The position numbers and the translations under genes were made by a program. From positions 1 through 6,600 of the forward strand of contig CALLIO010000236.1 in assembly GCA_938009055.1 (NCBI GenBank): a stretch of 6,600 nt of DNA. Reading direction: 5' to 3'. Each line of letters begins with the position of its first letter. The stretch's first letter is position 1. This DNA comes from an uncultured Altererythrobacter sp. GTDB taxonomy: Bacteria > Pseudomonadota > Alphaproteobacteria > Sphingomonadales > Sphingomonadaceae. Positions 1 to 5,379 of this stretch are shown one piece after another. The notes below the pieces were generated by a model. It saw only the letters and a program-made list of their open reading frames with translations, was not told the DNA's origin and did no database searches.

Positions 1-2
1 TG

Positions 3-842
3 CGGCGCAATGATGTCGAGCCCAAAGTCACCGATTTGCCGTGCCGTTCCTTGGCCGAGATCGAGGCTGAGGAAGCCCAGCGCCTTGCTGCAATCGCTAA
101 ACAAGAAGCCGAGGAGCAGGCATTGCTTGAGGCAGAAGAAGAAGAGCAGCGCGAACTGATCGAAGCCGAAGTGCAGGAAGAGCGCGAGAATATGATGGCG
201 CTAGCAACCGTCTTGTTGCTGTTGGCAGCGGGCGGCGGCGCGCTGGCCTATCAGGCATCGCAAGCTGAGGGCGGTAAGAACCGCGCGATCATCTTTGGCG
301 GAATTGCCGCGCTTGCCGCTGCGGGCGCAGCCTATAGCTGGCTTGCACGCCCCGGCATGGATAGCGTGGATGATCGCATGATGGGCGATATGTCGTTGAG
401 CTCACTGTTCGGTGATGATTCAGAGGCAAGCGGGCTTCAGCCCGGCATGCTCACCTGCACGCTCGACACAGATCGCAGCCGCGTAACAACCGCGCCGCCG
501 CGCGATGTTGCGTTTGAATGGAAAGCTGACGGCTGCCATGAAGACACGCAATATGAAGCGCGCGATGGAGCGTGGTCGCGTGTGTTCGTGCCGCAAGAAG
601 ACTATATGATCAGGGTCGCAACGGTCGATCTAGCAGCGGGCGAGTTCCGTAATGAACGCTATCTCTTGCCCAAGACCGAATGGGAAAAAGCGCGCAATCT
701 GCGGATGAATTACCAGCCTCCATCATGCGGCGCGTCCAATGCGTCAGAGCGGCTGGCCGATATGCAGCAGGGCGTGCTGGCGATGTTGCCCGATGAGCCG
801 AACGAGCGGCTGGTCTATAGCTGCGAGAACAAAGCGGAGTGA
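3..842 (+). CDS. Hypothetical membrane protein with acidic coiled-coil region and cysteine-containing C-terminal domain (5' partial)
   Basis: I do not recognise this protein. The frame is open to the left edge with no stop, so the gene probably starts outside the window; 279 residues are visible. Numbered from the first whole codon, residues about 17-63 are a very Glu/Ala/Gln-rich stretch likely to form a long helix or coiled coil. Residues about 64-85 and 94-115 are two hydrophobic Ala/Gly/Leu-rich segments, joined by a short loop containing Lys and Arg, and look like a membrane hairpin. The remaining 164 residues are soluble and contain four cysteines (about 152, 178, 242, 274), which could pair as two disulfides if the domain lies in the periplasm. 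In-frame internal starts exist (TTG at 36, ATG at 192), but coding-like sequence continues upstream of both. A hairpin puts both ends on the same side, so an unseen N-terminal domain would share the compartment of the cysteine domain. A DUF1304 gene follows 36 bases later on the same strand. Function unknown. Confidence 0.75.
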   Translation, partial: RRNDVEPKVTDLPCRSLAEIEAEEAQRLAAIAKQEAEEQALLEAEEEEQRELIEAEVQEERENMMALATVLLLLAAGGGALAYQASQAEGGKNRAIIFGGIAALAAAGAAYSWLARPGMDSVDDRMMGDMSLSSLFGDDSEASGLQPGMLTCTLDTDRSRVTTAPPRDVAFEWKADGCHEDTQYEARDGAWSRVFVPQEDYMIRVATVDLAAGEFRNERYLLPKTEWEKARNLRMNYQPPSCGASNASERLADMQQGVLAMLPDEPNERLVYSCENKAE

Positions 843-864
843 TATTGAACGCTTTGCCGCGTCC

Positions 865-870
865 AAGGAG
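865..870 (+). promoter_or_regulatory. Ribosome binding site of the DUF1304 gene
   Basis: AAGGAG, 8 bases before the ATG at 879. It is the strongest Shine-Dalgarno match in the left half of the window and decides the start of the DUF1304 gene. Confidence 0.8.
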
Positions 871-878
871 ATAAGACC

Positions 879-1259
879 ATGGCCCGTAAAATCGCTACCA
901 CACTCACCGGACTAATCGCAGCCTTGCACCTATATATCGCTTGGTTTGAGATGTTTGCATGGACCACTCGCGGGCCCAAAGTGTTCACATCATTTCCCGC
1001 AGAGCTGTTTGAGCCAACGGTAGCTATGGCCGCCAATCAAGGGCTGTATAATGCATTCTTGGCCGCTGGCCTGATCTGGTCACTATTTATCCGCGACCCG
1101 CAATGGAGCCTGAGGGTTGCCCTGTGCTTTTTGATCTTCGTGGCCATTGCCGGCATTTTTGGCGCAGCCACAGTTTCACCCCGCATCCTGTTTGTGCAAA
1201 CAGTGCCGGCCGCGCTGGCGATTGTGTTTGCGCTTATCGCAATGCGGCGAGGTGATTGA
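879..1259 (+). CDS. DUF1304 family small integral membrane protein
   Basis: A 126-residue protein with four predicted membrane helices, at about residues 6-26, 48-71, 78-99 and 103-122. It matches what I know of the DUF1304 family (COG3759): first helix with a His...Glu-Met-Phe-x-Trp pattern (His17, Glu24-Met-Phe, Trp28), a loop with Arg-Gly-Pro, then Asn-Gln-Gly-Leu-Tyr-Asn (residues 53-58) leading into helix two, followed by two plain hydrophobic helices. The length is normal for the family. The ATG is preceded by AAGGAG (865-870) with 8 bases between, a strong ribosome site that fixes the start. No biochemical role is established for the family to my knowledge; the buried Glu and His and conserved Asn could be functional, but that is inference. 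It lies 36 bases after the preceding gene and has no obvious promoter of its own, so co-transcription is possible. It ends 18 bases before the convergent dioxygenase stop. Confidence 0.88.
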   Translation: MARKIATTLTGLIAALHLYIAWFEMFAWTTRGPKVFTSFPAELFEPTVAMAANQGLYNAFLAAGLIWSLFIRDPQWSLRVALCFLIFVAIAGIFGAATVSPRILFVQTVPAALAIVFALIAMRRGD

Positions 1260-1275
1260 TCACGCCGGATACGTT

Positions 1276-1311
1276 GATTACGCCGCCAGCGCTTCACCGC
1301 TCAGCGTAATC
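1276..1311. terminator. Possible bidirectional stem-loop at the convergent gene ends
   Basis: GATTACGC (1276-1283) and GCGTAATC (1304-1311) form a perfect 8-bp stem. Inside it, AGCG (1288-1291) and CGCT (1298-1301) can form a second 4-bp stem with a 6-base loop. It covers the dioxygenase stop codon (1278-1280 on the minus strand) and lies 17 bases after the DUF1304 stop, where a shared terminator for two converging transcripts would be expected. Neither strand has a T-run after the stem, so it is not a classical intrinsic terminator. It could act with Rho, stabilise 3' ends, or be chance, since most of it is coding sequence. Confidence 0.3.
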
Positions 1312-2105
1312 CGGTGCATTTCGCGGTAGTGGCCAGCGTAATCATTGATCGCATTGTGCCAGCTGCTGCGATTATCCCAGATCGCAACCGTGCCCGGCTT
1401 CCATTCGAGCCGGCACTGATTGTCATCGAGCAGCGCCGCGTCGAGCAATTGCTGCAAGAGTGGCAGGCTTTCCTCACGCGTCTGGCCGACGAAATTGATC
1501 GTGAAGCCGCCATTGACATAGAGCATCTTCTGCCCCGTTTGCGGATGGCGGATGACCACCGGATGCACCGCGCCGGTCTTCAAATCCTGACCGCGCAGGT
1601 GCTCACCCATATCGGTTTGGGCATAAAGGCCATCGGTCTTGTAGACGTGATCGGCGGTATGAAACGCCTCAAGCCCTTCAACCGCCTGTTTCAACTCGTC
1701 TGACAGCGAATCGTAAGCTGCGCCCATATGCGCCCACATCGTATCTCCGCCCTTGGGCGGCAATTGGCGCGCAACCAAGACTGAGCCCATCGCAGGGATC
1801 TGGTCATAGGAATGATCGGTGTGCCAAGCGCCGCCAATATTGGTTTGCTGGTCGGGCTCTTTCTTGACCACAGCGATTTCGTTGTAGTCTTCTTGCAACG
1901 GGAAATAGTTGTTCACATCAATCCCGCCCCAGCGCCGGCCGAATTTGATGTGATCTTCGGGCGAGAATTCCTGATCGCGAAACACGGCAACGCCATGCTC
2001 GTAAATCGCCTGCTTGATACTTTCCATCAAATCGCCCTCGGCCTTGGCCAGTTGGACGCCTTCAACTTCCACACCGCAGCGCGGCGCCATCTTGGTCAGT
2101 TTCAT
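1278..2105 (-). CDS. TauD/TfdA family Fe(II)/2-oxoglutarate-dependent dioxygenase
   Basis: A 275-residue cytoplasmic non-haem iron oxygenase that should couple decarboxylation of 2-oxoglutarate to hydroxylation of a small substrate. The iron facial triad is visible as His95-x-Asp97 (WHTD) and His250 (WDNRSSWH). Thr122 (GGDTMW) and Arg261, 11 residues after His250, occupy the places that bind 2-oxoglutarate in E. coli TauD (Thr126, Arg266). Arg265 matches the TauD substrate arginine (Arg270), and Phe201 in LYVNGGF matches TauD Phe206. The length is close to TauD (about 283). Residues around 65-66 and 91 (Asn and Gly) replace the His70 and Asn95 that contact taurine, so the substrate is probably not taurine; sulfonates, sulfate esters, aryloxy-acids or others remain possible. 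The frame is open upstream to an ATG at 2273, but I place the start at 2105, where an AGGAG lies 9 bases before the ATG and family-like sequence begins. It is divergent from the atp operon, with no transporter or sulfur gene beside it. Confidence 0.9.
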   Translation of the reverse strand: MKLTKMAPRCGVEVEGVQLAKAEGDLMESIKQAIYEHGVAVFRDQEFSPEDHIKFGRRWGGIDVNNYFPLQEDYNEIAVVKKEPDQQTNIGGAWHTDHSYDQIPAMGSVLVARQLPPKGGDTMWAHMGAAYDSLSDELKQAVEGLEAFHTADHVYKTDGLYAQTDMGEHLRGQDLKTGAVHPVVIRHPQTGQKMLYVNGGFTINFVGQTREESLPLLQQLLDAALLDDNQCRLEWKPGTVAIWDNRSSWHNAINDYAGHYREMHRITLSGEALAA

Positions 2106-2114
2106 GGCTTCTCT

Positions 2115-2119
2115 CTCCT
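2115..2119 (-). promoter_or_regulatory. Ribosome binding site of the dioxygenase gene
   Basis: Read on the minus strand this is AGGAG, inside CAGGAGAGAGAAG, 9 bases before the ATG at 2105. It supports the 275-residue start over the in-frame ATG 56 codons further upstream (2273), whose extra residues are Cys-rich and do not resemble the family. Confidence 0.75.
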
Positions 2120-2128
2120 GTTGCTCCA

Positions 2129-2157
2129 CAAATAGCCTATTGCAGTCAAAAGTGAAA
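2129..2157 (-). promoter_or_regulatory. Weak candidate promoter of the dioxygenase gene
   Basis: On the minus strand, GCTATTTG (2136-2129) resembles the GCTANAWC -10 consensus described for Caulobacter housekeeping promoters. A poor -35 match, TTTCACT (2157-2151), lies 14 bases upstream of it. Transcription would start near 2122 and give a leader under 20 bases that contains the ribosome site. The -35 half is weak, so this is only a candidate. Confidence 0.25.
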
Positions 2158-2164
2158 CAGTTTC
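2154..2164. promoter_or_regulatory. Inverted repeat GAAAC-A-GTTTC, possible operator
   Basis: A perfect 5+5 inverted repeat with a one-base centre, 49 bases upstream of the dioxygenase start and partly overlapping the candidate -35 element. Position and symmetry suit a regulator half-site pair, but the arms are short and could arise by chance. A run of seven T (2165-2171) follows on the plus strand without a GC-rich stem, so it is not a terminator. Confidence 0.25.
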
Positions 2165-2331
2165 TTTTTTTAGCGTCTGCGCGCCTCCACTGCGTCATAG
2201 ATGCGACATTGCGCAGAATGCAATCGCACTGCGGATAAAGCGAAGGCTGAGGCGCTTGCGCAATCGAAAGCACGATGCTAGGCGCGCGCCAGTTTCGTGT
2301 ACGGGCGTTGTAAGATGCCTGTCCCCATCGA

Positions 2332-2345
2332 AACGATGCATCGTT
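2332..2345. promoter_or_regulatory. 14-base perfect palindrome in the atp leader
   Basis: AACGATGCATCGTT reads identically on both strands. It ends 15 bases before the atpH ribosome site and 32 bases before its GTG start. It could be an operator for a dimeric regulator or, in RNA, a small hairpin close to the ribosome site. It lies inside the in-frame stretch upstream of the GTG, which I consider untranslated. The function is inferred from position only. Confidence 0.3.
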
Positions 2346-2360
2346 ATTCTCTTGAGTTCC

Positions 2361-2367
2361 AAAAGGA
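2361..2367 (+). promoter_or_regulatory. Ribosome binding site deciding the atpH start
   Basis: AAAAGGA lies 10 bases before GTG at 2378. The other in-frame candidates (GTG 2297, ATG 2315, ATG 2336) have no comparable purine-rich site at a suitable distance. The same AAGGA core precedes atpA, atpG and atpD. Confidence 0.7.
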
Positions 2368-2377
2368 CCTTCAGCGC

Positions 2378-2932
2378 GTGGACATTTCCGCCGGTATTAA
2401 GTCTAGCCTGCCAGGGCGTTATGCGTCGGCTTTGTTCGAACTGGCGTCCGAAGCTGGCACGGTCACAGCCGTTGAAACCGATCTTGAAAAGCTCGGGGCG
2501 GCGCTCAGCGAATCGCCAGAGCTGTCGGCGCTTACCACCAATCCGAAGGTCAGCCGCAAGGATGCCGAGACAGCGCTTGGCGCGGTTGGCGGATCGCTTG
2601 ATCTGTCGCAGCTTACCCAGAACTTCTTGGGCGTGCTTGCTCAAAACCGCCGCCTGTCTGCCCTGCCCGGCATGATAAGCGCGTTCCAAACGATCGCAGC
2701 TGCCCAGCGCGGCGAAGTGACTGCCAGCGTCACCAGCGCGCATCCTTTGTCGGATGAACAGCTCGGCACGCTCAAAGACAAATTGACGGCGCGCGAAGGG
2801 CGCACTGTTAAACTCAATTCCCACGTCGATCCCGACCTTTTGGGCGGGATTGTCGTTACCATTGGATCGAAGCGCATTGATGGCTCGATCCGCACCCGTT
2901 TGAATTCACTTGCACAGGCCATGAAGGCCTAA
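2378..2932 (+). CDS. atpH: F1 ATP synthase subunit delta (OSCP-like)
   Basis: A 184-residue subunit that sits on top of the F1 head and ties the alpha3beta3 hexamer to the b-subunit stalk, so that the head does not spin with the rotor. From the GTG the protein begins (M)DISAGIKSSLPGRYASALFELA, the usual opening of sphingomonad delta chains with the conserved RYA-AL helix. The middle holds SQLTQNFLGVLAQNRRL, and the C-terminal domain has the typical HVDPDLLGGIVVTIGSKRIDGSIRTRL pattern split across about residues 145-178. I chose GTG 2378 because of the AAAAGGA 10 bases upstream, because the length then matches the family (about 180-186), and because the 27 in-frame codons upstream do not look like delta. 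The stop is 12 bases before atpA, showing one operon. GTG may set a slightly lower translation rate; delta is needed once per complex, against three alpha and three beta. Confidence 0.95.
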   Translation: MDISAGIKSSLPGRYASALFELASEAGTVTAVETDLEKLGAALSESPELSALTTNPKVSRKDAETALGAVGGSLDLSQLTQNFLGVLAQNRRLSALPGMISAFQTIAAAQRGEVTASVTSAHPLSDEQLGTLKDKLTAREGRTVKLNSHVDPDLLGGIVVTIGSKRIDGSIRTRLNSLAQAMKA

Positions 2933-2944
2933 AGGACTATAGAC

Positions 2945-4474
2945 ATGGAAATCCGCGCAGCAGAAATCTCCAAGGTCATCAAAGACCAGATCGCCAGCTT
3001 CGGCACCGAAGCTGAAGTCAGCGAAGTAGGCTCCGTCCTCTCGGTGGGTGATGGTATCGCCCGCATCCACGGCCTCGACAAAGTTCAGGCCGGTGAGATG
3101 GTCGAATTTGCCAATGGTGTTCAGGGCATGGCGCTGAACCTTGAAGCGGACAATGTCGGTGCCGTGATCTTCGGCTCTGATGCCGAGATTAAAGAAGGTG
3201 ACAGCGTCAAGCGCACCGGCACGATTGTGGACGTTCCGGTCGGCAAGGGCTTGCTCGGCCGTGTGGTCGATGCGCTCGGCAATCCGATCGACGGCAAGGG
3301 CCCTATCAAGGATGTAAAGCGCAGCCGCGTTGAAGTGAAAGCGCCCGGCATTATCCCGCGCGAATCGGTTTCTGAGCCTGTGCAAACTGGCCTTAAAGCT
3401 GTTGACGCTTTGGTTCCTGTGGGCCGCGGTCAGCGCGAACTTATCATTGGTGACCGCCAAACCGGTAAAACCGCCGTTGCGATTGACACTTTCATCAACC
3501 AGAAGACGGTCAACGCTGGCGATGATGAGGGCAAGAAGCTCTATTGCGTCTATGTAGCTGTTGGCCAAAAGCGTTCGACCGTTGCCCAGATTGTGAAGCA
3601 ATTGGAAGAAAACGGCGCGATGGAATATTCCATCGTAATCGCGGCGACCGCGTCTGAGCCTGCCCCGCTGCAATATCTCGCGCCTTACACTGGCTGCGCA
3701 ATGGGTGAATTCTTCCGCGACAATGGCATGCACGCCGTGATCGTATATGATGACCTTTCCAAGCAGGCCGTGGCTTACCGCCAGATGTCGCTGCTGCTTC
3801 GTCGTCCTCCGGGCCGTGAAGCCTATCCCGGTGACGTTTTCTATCTTCACTCACGCCTTCTTGAGCGTGCGGCTAAGATGAATGGCGACAATGGTTCCGG
3901 CTCGCTCACCGCGCTGCCGATCATTGAAACGCAGGCTGGCGACGTGTCGGCCTATATTCCGACAAACGTGATTTCGATCACCGATGGTCAGATCTTCCTT
4001 GAAACCGACCTCTTCTACCAAGGCATCCGTCCTGCGATTAACGTGGGTCTGTCGGTGTCTCGTGTGGGCGGTGCGGCGCAAACCAAAGCGATGAAGAAAG
4101 TGTCCGGCTCGATGAAACTCGACCTTGCGCAATATCGCGAGATGGCCGCCTTTGCCCAGTTCGGTTCGGACTTGGACGCCTCGACGCAGAAATTGCTCAA
4201 TCGCGGTGCGCGCCTGACTGAGCTGCTCAAACAGCCGCAATTCTCGCCCATGCCGTTTGAAGAACAGACTGTTTCGATCTTTGCCGGCACCAATGGCTTT
4301 GTCGATGATGTCGCTGTTGACCGCGTGAATGAGTATGAAGAAGCCATGCTGAGCTACTTCCGTAGCGAACATGCCGACATCCTCACCGAAATCCGTGACA
4401 GCAAGAAGTTCGAAGGCGATGTGAAGGATAAAACCGTCGCAGCGCTCGAAACATTCGCGAAACAGTTCGCTTAA
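2945..4474 (+). CDS. atpA: F1 ATP synthase subunit alpha
   Basis: A 509-residue non-catalytic nucleotide-binding subunit, three copies alternating with beta in the F1 head. The N-terminal helix (MEIRAAEISKVIKDQI) contacts delta, followed by the beta-barrel domain to about residue 95. The P-loop GDRQTGKT is at 169-176 and the Walker B strand VIVYDD at 265-270. The alpha/beta signature PAINVGLSVS is at 363-372, directly before Arg373, the arginine finger (Arg376 in E. coli) that reaches the catalytic beta site. The helical C-terminal domain follows. Gln172 is present within the P-loop, as expected for alpha, where beta has a different loop. Full length and uninterrupted. AAGGA (2932-2936) lies 8 bases before the ATG, partly using the last base of the atpH stop codon. 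The 14-base gap to atpG and the same strand indicate co-transcription with all four atp genes. Confidence 0.98.
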   Translation: MEIRAAEISKVIKDQIASFGTEAEVSEVGSVLSVGDGIARIHGLDKVQAGEMVEFANGVQGMALNLEADNVGAVIFGSDAEIKEGDSVKRTGTIVDVPVGKGLLGRVVDALGNPIDGKGPIKDVKRSRVEVKAPGIIPRESVSEPVQTGLKAVDALVPVGRGQRELIIGDRQTGKTAVAIDTFINQKTVNAGDDEGKKLYCVYVAVGQKRSTVAQIVKQLEENGAMEYSIVIAATASEPAPLQYLAPYTGCAMGEFFRDNGMHAVIVYDDLSKQAVAYRQMSLLLRRPPGREAYPGDVFYLHSRLLERAAKMNGDNGSGSLTALPIIETQAGDVSAYIPTNVISITDGQIFLETDLFYQGIRPAINVGLSVSRVGGAAQTKAMKKVSGSMKLDLAQYREMAAFAQFGSDLDASTQKLLNRGARLTELLKQPQFSPMPFEEQTVSIFAGTNGFVDDVAVDRVNEYEEAMLSYFRSEHADILTEIRDSKKFEGDVKDKTVAALETFAKQFA

Positions 4475-4488
4475 AGGATTAAGCCGAA

Positions 4489-5358
4489 ATGGCATCTCTC
4501 AAGGAACTGAAAGATCGGATCGGGTCGGTTAAATCGACCCAGAAGATCACCAAGGCCAAACAGATGGTCGCGGCGGCAAAATTGCGCCGTGCGCAGGCTG
4601 CGGCAGAGGCGGCGCGCCCCTATGCGACGCGTCTGTCTGCCGTCATGGCATCGCTCGCCAGCAAGGTGTCTGGTGACAGCGCACCCAAATTGCTTGCGGG
4701 CACGGGCGCGGATCAAAAGCATTTGCTGGTCGTGGTCAACACGGACAAGGGTCTGTGCGGCGGTCTCAACTCCAATCTCGTCAAAGAAGCGAAGCTCCAA
4801 GCAGCAAAGCTGATTGCCGAAGGTAAGGATGTGACCTTCTACCTCGTGGGTAAGAAAGGTCGCGCGCCGATCAAGCGTGATTATGCTGACCTCATCGCCA
4901 AGAATTTCGACACCTCGACCGTGCGCACGCCGGGCTTTGAAGAAGCTGGCGGCATTGCAGACGAGCTGATCGCAATGTTCGAAGAGGGCGCATTTGATGT
5001 TGCGCATCTGGTGGCTCCGAAATTCCAATCGGCTCTGGTGCAAACACCAACCACGGAGCAGCTGATCCCCGTCCCCTCGCCCGAGGCAAGCGAAGACAGC
5101 GAAGCGATGGTCGAATATGAGCCGGGCGAAGAGGAAATCCTCGAAGAATTGCTCCCACGTTATGTGAAGACGCAATTGTTCGGTTCGCTGCTCGAGCGCG
5201 AAGCATCAGAGCAAGGCGCTTCGATGACCGCGATGGACAATGCCACGCGCAATGCGGGCGATCTGATCAACTCGCTGACCATTCAATACAACCGCAGCCG
5301 TCAGGCCGCGATCACCACCGAACTTATCGAAATTATTGCTGGCGCAGAAGCGCTGTAA
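4489..5358 (+). CDS. atpG: F1 ATP synthase subunit gamma
   Basis: A 289-residue central shaft of the rotor; its coiled coil turns inside the alpha3beta3 head and drives the catalytic changes in beta. The N-terminal helix MASLKELKDRIGSVKSTQKI and the following KAKQMVAAAKLRRAQ give the classical start of the family. The Rossmann-like middle domain carries DKGLCGGLN at about 86-94. An acidic stretch at about 199-222 corresponds to a variable loop that is also acidic in E. coli. The C-terminal helix ends in ITTELIEIIAGAEA (275-288), which fits the gamma signature pattern I-T-x-E-x2-D/E-x3-G-A-x-A. AAAGGA (4473-4478), overlapping the atpA stop, lies 10 bases before the ATG. The gene is complete, with normal length for Alphaproteobacteria. 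It is followed 21 bases later by atpD. I see no chloroplast-type regulatory cysteine insertion; the only cysteine is in the GLCGG motif. Confidence 0.98.
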   Translation: MASLKELKDRIGSVKSTQKITKAKQMVAAAKLRRAQAAAEAARPYATRLSAVMASLASKVSGDSAPKLLAGTGADQKHLLVVVNTDKGLCGGLNSNLVKEAKLQAAKLIAEGKDVTFYLVGKKGRAPIKRDYADLIAKNFDTSTVRTPGFEEAGGIADELIAMFEEGAFDVAHLVAPKFQSALVQTPTTEQLIPVPSPEASEDSEAMVEYEPGEEEILEELLPRYVKTQLFGSLLEREASEQGASMTAMDNATRNAGDLINSLTIQYNRSRQAAITTELIEIIAGAEAL

Positions 5359-5379
5359 TCTAGGCTCAAGGAAACCCAC

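Larger units (their letters stand above)
2106..2377. other. Divergent intergenic region between the dioxygenase gene and the atp operon
   Basis: 272 bases without a supported gene. It should hold the promoters of both the dioxygenase and the ATP synthase operon. Visible content: the dioxygenase ribosome site and candidate promoter (2115-2157), GAAAC-A-GTTTC (2154-2164), ATTGC/GCAAT arms with a 7-base loop (2208-2224), GGCGCGCGCC (2281-2290), the 14-base palindrome at 2332-2345, and the atpH ribosome site (2361-2367). For atp the best promoter-like match is TTGCGCA (2256-2262), then 14 bases, then GCTA (2277-2280). This fits the Caulobacter-type spacing but is weak overall. No riboswitch, tRNA or clear small RNA was recognised. 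Confidence 0.6.

Noticed and set aside
1314..2135. Plus-strand open frames opposite the dioxygenase (1314-1703, 1812-2135)
   Set aside because: They are antisense to a gene with intact catalytic motifs and have no recognisable domains.
2154..2171. Inverted repeat followed by a T-run, considered as an intrinsic terminator
   Set aside because: The stem is only 5 bp and AT-rich, and no plus-strand gene ends upstream of it.
2106..2273. N-terminal extension of the dioxygenase to the ATG at 2273
   Set aside because: The 56 extra residues are Cys-rich and unlike the family, no ribosome site precedes 2273, and a good one precedes 2105.
2201..2281. A 26-codon frame on the plus strand (ATG at 2201, TAG at 2279-2281) containing a Cys-x-x-Cys pair
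   Set aside because: No ribosome binding site, no recognisable leader-peptide or attenuator structure after it, and short frames like this are frequent by chance.
2906..3850. A 314-codon open frame on the minus strand opposite atpA
   Set aside because: It lies almost fully opposite a certain gene, resembles no protein I know, and is explained by the codon bias of atpA.
5085..5155. Acidic stretch in gamma considered as an unusual insertion
   Set aside because: E. coli gamma has an acidic variable loop at the same place, and the overall length is normal.
3851..5175. Long minus-strand open frames opposite atpA and atpG (3851-4495 and 4471-5175)
   Set aside because: They are antisense shadows of conserved genes in moderately GC-rich DNA, with no ribosome sites or family-like sequence.
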